31,812 nt of DNA, from contig DGXE01000008.1 in assembly GCA_002395525.1 (NCBI GenBank), forward strand, positions 1 through 31,812, written 5' to 3'. Below the pieces are notes generated by a model. That model saw only the letters and a list, made by a program, of their open reading frames with translations. It had not been told where the DNA came from and did no database searches. The stretch is from Ruminococcus sp. UBA4240. GTDB taxonomy: Bacteria; Bacillota; Clostridia; Oscillospirales; Ruminococcaceae. Shown here one piece after another: positions 25,656-31,812 of this stretch (its first letter is position 1; each line of letters starts with the position of its first letter). A program made the position numbers and the translations under genes.

Positions 25656-25684
25656 AGTATAAAACACAATCCCCTTTCAGTCAA
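25656..25684 (-). promoter_or_regulatory. Promoter of the leftward rpe gene cluster
   Basis: On the - strand, TTGACT (25684-25679) and TATACT (25661-25656) are separated by exactly 17 bases. Transcription would start near 25649, about 50 bases before the rpe start codon. It points away from the T-box promoter about 290 bases to the right. Confidence 0.75.
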
Positions 25685-25972
25685 TAGATTTTTTTACCGA
25701 TTTTTAAATTTTCGGCTGTGTCAATTTTTAATATTTTAACAGTACGGCTCGTGAGGGCTTTTATATCGCTGTTTGATGGGTTTATGACGAAGGCTGTCAA
25801 CGGTGGTTACAAATTGTAACTTTTTTATGAAGTGCCTTGATAGCTTTGTTTTGCCCGTAAATCAGGAGAAAAGCCTGTTTTTTTCCACGATGTGCCTTCA
25901 TATGGTCGCAATCAACATAATTTGAGAGCCGCAAACAGAAATATTTGGCAGATACGCATATATCCAAAGCCC
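25685..25972. other. AT-rich divergent intergenic segment without a gene
   Basis: No credible coding region lies here. It is much richer in A and T than its surroundings. It holds a perfect odd palindrome, GTTACAA-A-TTGTAAC (25806-25820), followed by six T residues, and two copies of GAWGTGCCTTSAT (25829-25841 and 25889-25901) 60 bases apart. A weak four-base-pair hairpin before seven T residues lies at about 25863-25884. These could be operator sites or ends of a small transcript; the sequence does not decide. Confidence 0.6.
25806..25826 (+). repeat. Palindrome followed by a T tract
   Basis: GTTACAA-A-TTGTAAC is a perfect inverted repeat with one central base, and TTTTTT follows. Read as DNA it suits a dimeric repressor; read as RNA it is a weak five-pair terminator. 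There is no identified transcript upstream of it on the + strand, which favours the operator reading slightly. Confidence 0.5.
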
Positions 25973-26001
25973 TTGACAAGAGACCCGGATTATGGTATAA
26001 T
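25973..26001 (+). promoter_or_regulatory. Perfect promoter of the T-box operon
   Basis: TTGACA (25973-25978) and TATAAT (25996-26001) both match consensus exactly and are 17 bases apart. The -10 box is also preceded by TGG, an extended -10 element. Initiation should be strong and constitutive from about 26008, leaving control to the T-box leader that follows. Confidence 0.9.
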
Positions 26002-26007
26002 TCACTC

Positions 26008-26287
26008 CATAATATCAAATGCGATGACGGGAAAAAAGACCCTATGTTCATTCACAGCGAGCCGCCGGCCGGTGTAAGGCGGTAATGAAGTACGGTTATG
26101 ACTCATCCCCGAGCAGTCAGCTGAAAGCGTGCGGGCACGTCAAGTAGGTGGGAACGGGCTTCTCCCGTTACAGGGAAGCGCATTGTCATGATGCGGCTGA
26201 GGTGTATGCGAAAACATACACGAATAAGAGTGGTAACACGGGTTCTGGCTCGTCTCTTGTGCATTTGCACTGTGAGGCGGGTTTTTT
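26008..26287 (+). promoter_or_regulatory. T-box riboswitch, leucine (CUC) specifier
   Basis: The leader senses uncharged tRNA and lets transcription continue when its amino acid is scarce. Stem I begins near 26020 with GATGACGGGA, has the conserved CAGCGAGCC and GGTGTAAGG apical segments, and closes with TCATCCCCGAG near 26115. The specifier loop on its 3' side reads TATGACTCA, in which CTC (26102-26104, leucine), followed by A, fits the usual TGA-codon-A pattern. Stem III candidates are a 6-pair hairpin at 26153-26167 and a 7-pair hairpin at 26202-26221. The antiterminator is clear: AAGAG pairs with CTCTT, ACGGG with CTCGT, and the bulge TGGTAAC can pair with an ACCA tRNA end, as tRNA-Leu has. 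The codon assignment is inference from position; Asp (GAC) is the next option. Confidence 0.9.
26249..26287 (+). terminator. T-box terminator
   Basis: CTCGTCTC (26249-26256) pairs over eight positions with GAGGCGGG (26274-26281), two of them G-U pairs, and GTGC pairs with GCAC at the tip; six T residues follow. The 5' arm shares its bases with the antiterminator, so the two folds exclude each other. Confidence 0.88.
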
Positions 26288-26331
26288 GTTATGTAAAACT
26301 AATATCCGATAAATAGAAGCGAGGTAAAATT

Positions 26332-27738
26332 ATGAAAAGGCTCAAGATCTACGACATGACACTCAGGGCTCCCGCCGGCAGGAAGGACGGGAAGCTGTCC
26401 TTCAAGGAAAAGCTGGAGATAGCAAAGCTGCTGGATCATCTCAGGGTGGATGTCATCGAGCTCCCCCCCATAGGAAACACCAAGGCTGACAAGCTGGCAA
26501 ACAGCACCATAACCGCTATGGTCAAAAACGGCATATCCGCAGCAGTTATGATAGGCAGCGGCGCCATTGATGAGACATGGGAGAGCATAAAGGGTGCGGT
26601 GCATCCCCAGCTCAACCTTTTAGTGCCTCTTTCCACTGTACAGATGGAGTACATTTGCCATAAGAAGGCACCTGCGATGCTCCCCCTTATCACCGAGGAG
26701 ATAAAGAAATGCCGCTTCCACTGCGAGAAGGTGGAATTTACCGCCCTTGATGCTACCCGTGCAGAGCCTGAATTCCTGAAATCTGCCATCAGCACAGCCA
26801 TTGAGGCAGGCGCTGACCGCATTACCATCTGCGATACCGCAGGCCTTTCCCTCCCCGATGAGTTCGGTGCCTTCATAGCGGATCTGAAAAAGGATGTAAA
26901 GGGCTTTGAGAATGCAGAGCTCTATGTGGAGCTTTCCGACGATATGGGCATGGCCGGTGCCTGTGCGGCTGCTGCGGTAAAGGCAGGGGCAGACGGCGTT
27001 AAGTGTACCGCAGTTGCCTCCGGGTATCCCACCCTTGACCAGATGGCTGTATTTATGGAGAAGAAGGGTGCACAGCTTGACATGGACTGCGCTCTGGGCA
27101 CCACAGACCTTACCCGCACCATATCAAGGATCAGGGATGTGCTTGCCCCTGCCTCCGAGAATGAAAAGCCCTTCAGGGATATGGCAGATGACGGCACTGA
27201 GGTCACCCTTGATGAGAACGACGATATCAGCGAGGTCATCAAGGTCATCAAGAAGATGGGCTACGACCTTTCCGAGGAGGACAATGCCAAGGTATACGAG
27301 GCATTCATGCGTGTTGCAAGGAAAAAGCACTATGTTGGCACAAAGGAGCTTGATGCCATAATTGCATCGACAGCCATGCAGGTGCCCTCCAACTACCGCC
27401 TTGAAAACTATGTTATCAACAGCGGCAATATCATAACTGCAACCGCAAATATCCTTATCGACAAGAACGGCGAAAAGATAAGGGGCATAGGCTGCGGGGA
27501 CGGCCCCATAGATGCCGCATTCCTTGCCATCGAGCAGATAATAGGCCACCACTATGAGGTGGATGATTTCCAGATACGCACCGTTACAGAGGGACGTGAT
27601 GCCATGGGCAGCGCTCTTGTGAAGCTGCGCACAGACGGCAGGGTATATTCCGGCAGCGGCATCTCCACTGATATCATAGGCGCATCCATCCGTGCATATA
27701 TCAGCGCACTCAACAAGATAGTATACGATCAGGGCTGA
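26332..27738 (+). CDS. LeuA-like protein lacking the metal site
   Basis: The 468 residues follow 2-isopropylmalate synthase from end to end: a DRE-TIM barrel (about 1-245; VEFTALDATRAEPEFL and ITICDTAGLSLPDEFG are well kept), a linker region, and the LeuA regulatory domain (about 355-465; GCGDGPIDAAFLAIEQIIG, VTEGRDAMGSA, GSGISTDIIGAS). Yet the residues that hold the catalytic metal are gone. The Asp of the L-R-D-G start motif is Ala13, the H-x-H pair is Glu200/Ser202, and the G-E-R-x-G-N block reads ASGYPTLDQ. Normal Claisen condensation is therefore unlikely. It could be a leucine-sensing or scaffold protein, or catalyse something else. It has GAGGT 7 bases before the ATG, sits directly behind a T-box and overlaps the next gene (TGATG). 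Confidence 0.88.
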   Translation: MKRLKIYDMTLRAPAGRKDGKLSFKEKLEIAKLLDHLRVDVIELPPIGNTKADKLANSTITAMVKNGISAAVMIGSGAIDETWESIKGAVHPQLNLLVPLSTVQMEYICHKKAPAMLPLITEEIKKCRFHCEKVEFTALDATRAEPEFLKSAISTAIEAGADRITICDTAGLSLPDEFGAFIADLKKDVKGFENAELYVELSDDMGMAGACAAAAVKAGADGVKCTAVASGYPTLDQMAVFMEKKGAQLDMDCALGTTDLTRTISRIRDVLAPASENEKPFRDMADDGTEVTLDENDDISEVIKVIKKMGYDLSEEDNAKVYEAFMRVARKKHYVGTKELDAIIASTAMQVPSNYRLENYVINSGNIITATANILIDKNGEKIRGIGCGDGPIDAAFLAIEQIIGHHYEVDDFQIRTVTEGRDAMGSALVKLRTDGRVYSGSGISTDIIGASIRAYISALNKIVYDQG

Positions 27739-27749
27739 TGGAGGTCAAT

Positions 27750-30251
27750 ATGAAGCTTTCGTTTTCAACAAGATTCTGGACTGATGCCAACTGGGAATCC
27801 CTGTGTACATCAGCAGAGGATACAAAGATGTCAGGGCTGGAGATGTACGGGGTAAGCACTCTGCGCTATGTGGGGAAGCTGTCTCCCACAAACCCGGAGC
27901 TTGCCTCAAAGACAAGGCGCAAAATGAGCAATGCAGGGCTCTCCCTCTCCTGTGTGGATACAGCCGCCGACTTCACTGATGATGCCTTCCTCCCGGAGTT
28001 TGCGGAGGCAGTGGATGTGGCTGTGAACTTAGGGGCTCCCTATGTGTCCGTACACACCCGGTGCACTGACAAGGAAAGATGTACGAAGTACATAAGTGCC
28101 GCCCTTGCGGCAGCACAGGGGAAAACTGTCACCGTGCTGGTGGAGACCTGCGGTGCCTATTCTGATACGGAAAAGGTAAGGGATCTGCTCAATGAATTTG
28201 CGGATGACAATGCCCTTGCCGCCTGCTGGAATATGTCAGCCACCTCATTCTACGGCAAAGAGGATGCGGAAAAGAGCATCACAAACCTTGGGGCATATGT
28301 AAGACACGTACATATAAACGACTACCGCACCGAGAACGGTGAATACGTCCCCGAGCTTATTGGCGAGGGAGAGCTGCCCATAGAGGAGATGATGAACGCA
28401 CTTCGCTCCATCAACTATGACGGCTTTATCTCCCTGTGCTGGGATCCCGCATGGATGCCTGAGATAGATGATATAGAGATAATACTCACCCATTTCAGAT
28501 CCTGTATGCGCCGTTTCAGGGGTACAAGGGGCGGACGCTCCAACCTCTACTGGAACAAGGCTCACACAGGCAACTACGTCTGGAAGAAGGAGAGCCTTAT
28601 AAACTGCACCTTCCCCGAGGTGCTGGACACTATGGTGGAGAAGTTCCCCGACCAGACAGCCATAAAGTTCACCACCCTTGACTATGAGCGCACCTACGCC
28701 CAGTTCCGTGATGACGTGGACGAATTTGCAAGGACGCTGGTCTCCCTTGGTGTAAGGGCAGGGAGCAAGGTGACTATCTGGGCTACCAACGTGCCCGCCT
28801 GGTTCCTGACCTTCTGGGCTACTACAAAGATAGGCGCAGTGCTTGTCACCATGAATACCGCCTACAAGATACACGAGGCTGAGTATCTGCTGCGCCAGTC
28901 GGACACCCACACCCTTGTCATGATCGACGGGTACCGTGATTCCAACTACAAGTCCATAATAAACGAGCTGTGCCCTGAGCTCCGTGACAACAAGCCCGGC
29001 AGTCCCCTCCACGCAAAGCGCCTGCCATTTTTGAGAAATGTCATTACCGTAGGCTTCAGGATGCCCGGCGCCCTCACCTGGGAGGAATCCCTTGAATATG
29101 CGGAAAAGACTCCCATAGAGGAGATACGCCGTATGCAGGCCGCCATTGATGTCAACGATGTGTGCAATATGCAGTACACTTCCGGCACAACAGGCTTCCC
29201 CAAGGGGGTAATGCTCACACACTACAACATTGTAAACGACGGCAAATCCATAGGCGACGGCATGGATCTTTCTACTGCCGACCGCATGATGATACAGGTG
29301 CCAATGTTCCACTGCTTCGGCATGGTGCTGGCCATGACCGCCACCATGACCCACGGGGGCACTATACTGCCCATACCCTATTTCTCCCCCAAGTCCTCCC
29401 TTGCCTGCATAAACAACGAGCACATCACCGCATTCCACGGTGTGCCCACCATGTTTATAGCAATGCTTTCCCACGAGGACTTCGAGAAGACGGATTTCTC
29501 CTATATGCGCACCGGCATAATGGCAGGCTCTCCCTGCCCCATTGCGGTAATGCGTGATGTGGTGGAAAAGATGCATATGCCGGAGATAGTCATAGTATAC
29601 GGTCAGACCGAGGCATCCCCCGGCTGCACCATGAGCCGCACCACTGACCCCCTTGAGGTTCGTGTTACCACAGTTGGACGTGCATTCCCGGAGGTGGAGT
29701 GCAAGATAGTTGACCCCGAGACCGGTGAGGACTGCCCTGATGAAGTGGTGGGCGAATTTGTGGCAAGGGGCTACAACATCATGAAGGGCTACTACAAGAT
29801 GCCCAAGGCCACCGCATCCGCCATTGACAAGGACGGGTGGCTCCATACAGGGGATCTTGCCTGCCGCACTCCCGACGGCAACTACAAGATAACGGGCCGT
29901 CTGAAGGATATGATAATCAGAGGCGGCGAGAACATCTATCCCAAGGAGATAGAGGAGTTCATCTACACTCATCCCAAGGTGTCTGATGTACAGGTCATCG
30001 GCGTGCCCGACAAGGCCATGGGCGAGGAGATAATGGCGTGCATCATCCTCAAGGAGGGTGAAGAGATGACCGTTGAGGAAATGAAGAAATTCGTCCTTGA
30101 CCACATGGCAAAGCACAAGGTGCCCAAGTACATCGAATTTGTTGATTCCTTCCCCATGAACGATGCGGGGAAGATACAGAAGTACAAGATGCGTGAAATG
30201 GCTGTGGAGAAGCTGGGTCTCCAGGCTGACGCATCAGTAGAAACAGCATGA
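27750..30251 (+). CDS. Fusion: sugar-isomerase-like TIM barrel + acyl-CoA synthetase
   Basis: The 833-residue protein has two parts. Residues 1 to about 265 resemble sugar phosphate isomerase/epimerase (AP endonuclease 2) barrels: MKLSFSTRFW, GLEMYG, VLVETCGAY, VRHVHINDY and GYDGFISL-like blocks. Its metal site is altered: the usual D-x-G-H region reads WNMSATS, and the last Glu is Cys in ISLCWDP. Residues from about 280 form a full AMP-forming acyl-CoA synthetase: YTSGTTGFPKGVM (476-488), MFHCFGM, YGQTEASPG, WLHTGDLA, GRLKDMIIRGGENIYP (near 716) and the catalytic Lys in AGKIQKYKM. It is cytoplasmic. GGAGG precedes the ATG at 27750 by 5 bases; the ATG at 27738 overlapping the upstream stop is too close to it. 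The acid substrate is unknown; branched-chain acids are suggested by the leucine T-box. Confidence 0.87.
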   Translation: MKLSFSTRFWTDANWESLCTSAEDTKMSGLEMYGVSTLRYVGKLSPTNPELASKTRRKMSNAGLSLSCVDTAADFTDDAFLPEFAEAVDVAVNLGAPYVSVHTRCTDKERCTKYISAALAAAQGKTVTVLVETCGAYSDTEKVRDLLNEFADDNALAACWNMSATSFYGKEDAEKSITNLGAYVRHVHINDYRTENGEYVPELIGEGELPIEEMMNALRSINYDGFISLCWDPAWMPEIDDIEIILTHFRSCMRRFRGTRGGRSNLYWNKAHTGNYVWKKESLINCTFPEVLDTMVEKFPDQTAIKFTTLDYERTYAQFRDDVDEFARTLVSLGVRAGSKVTIWATNVPAWFLTFWATTKIGAVLVTMNTAYKIHEAEYLLRQSDTHTLVMIDGYRDSNYKSIINELCPELRDNKPGSPLHAKRLPFLRNVITVGFRMPGALTWEESLEYAEKTPIEEIRRMQAAIDVNDVCNMQYTSGTTGFPKGVMLTHYNIVNDGKSIGDGMDLSTADRMMIQVPMFHCFGMVLAMTATMTHGGTILPIPYFSPKSSLACINNEHITAFHGVPTMFIAMLSHEDFEKTDFSYMRTGIMAGSPCPIAVMRDVVEKMHMPEIVIVYGQTEASPGCTMSRTTDPLEVRVTTVGRAFPEVECKIVDPETGEDCPDEVVGEFVARGYNIMKGYYKMPKATASAIDKDGWLHTGDLACRTPDGNYKITGRLKDMIIRGGENIYPKEIEEFIYTHPKVSDVQVIGVPDKAMGEEIMACIILKEGEEMTVEEMKKFVLDHMAKHKVPKYIEFVDSFPMNDAGKIQKYKMREMAVEKLGLQADASVETA

Positions 30252-30255
30252 CAGC

Positions 30256-30282
30256 GGCGGGAAGAGATCATCTCTTCCCGCC
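30256..30282 (+). terminator. 12-bp hairpin after the T-box operon
   Basis: GGCGGGAAGAGA (30256-30267) and its exact complement (30271-30282) enclose a three-base loop, four bases after the stop codon. It is strong, but only TGTATAA follows rather than a T tract, so termination may be incomplete or the hairpin may protect the transcript's 3' end. Confidence 0.65.
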
Positions 30283-30304
30283 TGTATAACCGCAAGCCAT
30301 GTCC

Positions 30305-30409
30305 CCCGCCTCTTAGGCGGCGGGTTCCATGTTTCCGTTCAGTGGGGGATACAATCCCCCACTGAACGGAAGTGAGCCTACGGCTCACGCTTGCTTGTTG
30401 AAAGCAAGC
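30305..30409. repeat. Run of four consecutive perfect hairpins
   Basis: After the first hairpin come CCGCC-tctta-GGCGG (30306-30320), a 17-bp perfect stem with loop TACAA (30333-30371), a 7-bp perfect stem GTGAGCC/GGCTCAC with a three-base loop (30372-30388) and an 8-bp perfect stem GCTTGCTT/AAGCAAGC (30389-30409). The last three touch with no spacer. No coding role is likely, although the frame stays open into the amidohydrolase gene. It could be a structured leader RNA for that gene or a small mobile repeat; the CTTA-type loop recalls hairpins at IS200/IS605 ends, but no transposase is present. Confidence 0.8.
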
Positions 30410-30427
30410 TTTGAAAAGGGTGATAAA

Positions 30428-31255
30428 ATGCATATAATAGACGCACACTGCCACATCTACCCCGATGCGATAGCAGAAAAGGCAGTACACGGCATAGATA
30501 CCTTCTATGACGGCCTTCCGGGAGAGCATTTCGGGGGCACGGCAGAGGATCTTCTGAACAGAGGGCTTGAGGACGGAGTGGAGCATTTTATAGTGTTCTC
30601 CGTCGCCACGAAGGCATCACAGGTGAGATCCATAAACGAATTCATCAGACACTGTGTGGACGGGGCGCAGGGGCGGTTCACAGGCCTTGGCACCCTGCAC
30701 CTTGACTCTGAAAATCAGGAGGCTGATCTTGATCACCTGGTGGAGCTGGGGCTGAAGGGTGTGAAGCTGCACCCGGATGTGCAGGATTTCTATATTGATG
30801 AGCCCCGTGCCATGCATATCTATGAAATGTGCGAGGACAGGGGACTGCCCGTGTATGTACACACCGGGGATCACCGCTATGACCGCTCTAACCCCGACCG
30901 CACGGTAAATGTGCTGAAGGCATTCCCGAAGCTGAAATTCGTAGGCCCTCACTTCGGGGGGTGGAGCGTGTGGAAGGATGCCCTGAGAATGCTCCCCGAC
31001 TATCCCAACATCACTGTGGATACATCATCGAGCCTTTTCTGGATGGATGATGACTTTGCCCGTGAGATAATACGAGCTTACGGGGCGGAGCGTGTCATGT
31101 TCGGCACTGACTATCCCATGTGGAGACACAGCTCAGAGCTTGAAAGATTTGCTCACTTTGACCTTACCGATACTGAAATGGAAAGCATCATGTGGAAGAC
31201 CTGTGCAAAGCTGCTGGGGATAGAGGACAAATTCACGGCAAACGGCAGTGTATGA
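30428..31255 (+). CDS. Amidohydrolase-family metal-dependent hydrolase
   Basis: The 275-residue protein has the amidohydrolase_2 (ACMSD/uronate-isomerase-like) pattern: H-x-H in IIDAHCHIYPD (His7, His9), GVKLHPDVQ, PVYVHTGDH, KFVGPHFGGW and the metal Asp in MFGTDYPMW. Members hydrolyse or decarboxylate diverse small molecules, so no substrate is claimed. I start at 30428, with AAAAGGGTG six bases upstream; the open frame extends to 30329 but that part is the hairpin repeat. The nifJ-type gene begins 35 bases later on the same strand, so the two may be one transcript. Confidence 0.88.
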   Translation: MHIIDAHCHIYPDAIAEKAVHGIDTFYDGLPGEHFGGTAEDLLNRGLEDGVEHFIVFSVATKASQVRSINEFIRHCVDGAQGRFTGLGTLHLDSENQEADLDHLVELGLKGVKLHPDVQDFYIDEPRAMHIYEMCEDRGLPVYVHTGDHRYDRSNPDRTVNVLKAFPKLKFVGPHFGGWSVWKDALRMLPDYPNITVDTSSSLFWMDDDFAREIIRAYGAERVMFGTDYPMWRHSSELERFAHFDLTDTEMESIMWKTCAKLLGIEDKFTANGSV

Positions 31256-31290
31256 CAGATGAAGTGAAACTGACAGAAAGGAGCACGCAG

Positions 31291-31812
31291 ATGTCTGAAA
31301 AGAAATATGTCACCATGGACGGCAATGAGGCCGCAGCGTACATAGCCTACGCCTTTACGGAGGTGGCAGCCATATATCCCATAACCCCTTCATCTCCCAT
31401 GGCGGGAAAGACTGATGTATGGTCTGCCAACGGCAGGAAAAACATCTTCGGTCAGTGTGTAAGGCTTGTGGAGATGCAGGCGGAATCAGGCGCCATCGCC
31501 GCTGTACACGGGGCGGCGGAAACAGGCGCCCTTGCTACATCATATACCTCCTCACAGGGGCTTATGCTCATGATACCTACTATGTACCGCATAGCAGGGG
31601 AGCGCCATCCGGCAGTGCTCCACGTTGCTGCACGCACCGTAGGCACCCATGCCCTGTCCATATTCGGGGATCATTCGGATGTATATGCCTGCCGCCAGAC
31701 CGGGTGGGGCATGATCGCCACCTCCAGCGTGCAGGAGGTCATGGATCTTGCGGGAGTGGCTCACCTTGCAGCCATAAAGGGGAGAGTCCCCTTCATGCAC
31801 TTCTTTGACGGC
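31291..31812 (+). CDS. nifJ: Pyruvate:ferredoxin (flavodoxin) oxidoreductase, N-terminal part
   Basis: The first 174 residues of a large fused 2-oxoacid oxidoreductase are present; the gene runs off the right edge. The enzyme oxidises pyruvate to acetyl-CoA and reduces ferredoxin, using thiamine diphosphate and iron-sulfur clusters, and can run in reverse. The start MDGNEAAAYIAYAFTEVA, the block AIYPITPSSPMA, the turn TSYTSSQGLMLMIPTMYRIA and HALSIFGDHSDVYACRQTG are the classic N-terminal domain I. AAGGAG lies 7 bases before the ATG. Pyruvate is the usual substrate; a branched-chain 2-oxoacid cannot be ruled out from this part. Confidence 0.93.
   Translation, partial: MSEKKYVTMDGNEAAAYIAYAFTEVAAIYPITPSSPMAGKTDVWSANGRKNIFGQCVRLVEMQAESGAIAAVHGAAETGALATSYTSSQGLMLMIPTMYRIAGERHPAVLHVAARTVGTHALSIFGDHSDVYACRQTGWGMIATSSVQEVMDLAGVAHLAAIKGRVPFMHFFDG

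Noticed and set aside
25797..26051. An 84-codon - strand frame across the T-box promoter
   Set aside because: It overlaps the promoter and the T-box Stem I, and its translation shows no recognisable features.
28245..30116. A 623-codon open frame antisense to the fusion protein
   Set aside because: It lies opposite a clearly conserved synthetase with intact motifs, its translation resembles no known protein, and it has no ribosome binding site or neighbours of its own. Long antisense frames of this kind also lie over mutS and miaB and follow from codon usage.
30305..30409. CRISPR array
   Set aside because: The hairpins differ in sequence and length; there are no equal repeats with unique spacers and no cas genes.
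30329..30427. N-terminal extension of the amidohydrolase through the hairpin repeat
   Set aside because: The 33 added residues come from inverted repeats, and a good ribosome binding site and the family start MHIIDAHCH lie at 30428.

Overview
The window looks like chromosome of a low-to-mid GC anaerobic Firmicute of the Oscillospiraceae/Ruminococcus type. The signs are: a PolC-type DNA polymerase III, the DnaD/DnaI primosome pair, a YlbF homologue, a T-box riboswitch, a NifJ-type pyruvate:ferredoxin oxidoreductase, plant-glycan enzymes (GH35, CE2-like esterase), strong AGGAGG-type ribosome binding sites and many ATGA/TGATG gene overlaps. The genus is an inference; no rRNA or other marker is present.

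Region 1 (1-8580, + strand). The 3' end of polC is followed by a four-copy heptamer repeat, a near-consensus promoter, and a histidine operon hisZ-hisG-hisD-hisC-hisB-hisH-(orf)-hisF-hisI-hisE that ends at a strong hairpin terminator. Two things stand out. hisA is absent, and the place between hisH and hisF where it often sits holds an unrelated four-helix membrane protein. HisI keeps its three cysteines but has N/E/N in place of the three metal-binding aspartates.

Region 2 (8576-25684, - strand). Sixteen tightly packed genes run leftward from a good promoter at 25656-25684: rpe, an anchored glycosidase-like protein, miaB, a lipoprotein with an internal duplication, ylbF with a cysteine-rich tail, mutS, a membrane protein, a GH25 lysozyme, dnaD, dnaI, a CE2-like esterase, an MBL hydrolase, trmO, a Pr6Pr-like membrane protein, an AraC regulator and a GH35 beta-galactosidase. 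No terminator is visible inside the run, though internal promoters are likely. Housekeeping genes (translation quality, mismatch repair, replication restart) are mixed with carbohydrate-active and cell-wall enzymes.

Region 3 (25685-31812, + strand), the most unusual part. A perfect extended -10 promoter drives a complete T-box leader whose specifier reads as CUC (leucine). It controls two translationally coupled genes. The first is a LeuA (2-isopropylmalate synthase) homologue that keeps the barrel scaffold and the leucine-type regulatory domain but has lost every recognisable metal ligand. The second is an 833-residue fusion of a sugar-isomerase-like TIM barrel, itself with an altered metal site, to a full acyl-CoA synthetase. 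Behind a 12-bp hairpin comes a run of four more hairpins, three of them contiguous and perfect, then an amidohydrolase and the start of a 2-oxoacid:ferredoxin oxidoreductase (nifJ type). I propose that the T-box unit is a leucine-starvation-controlled system, possibly for activating branched-chain acids on the way to leucine. That function is inference; the control element, the degenerate active site and the fusion are read directly from the sequence.
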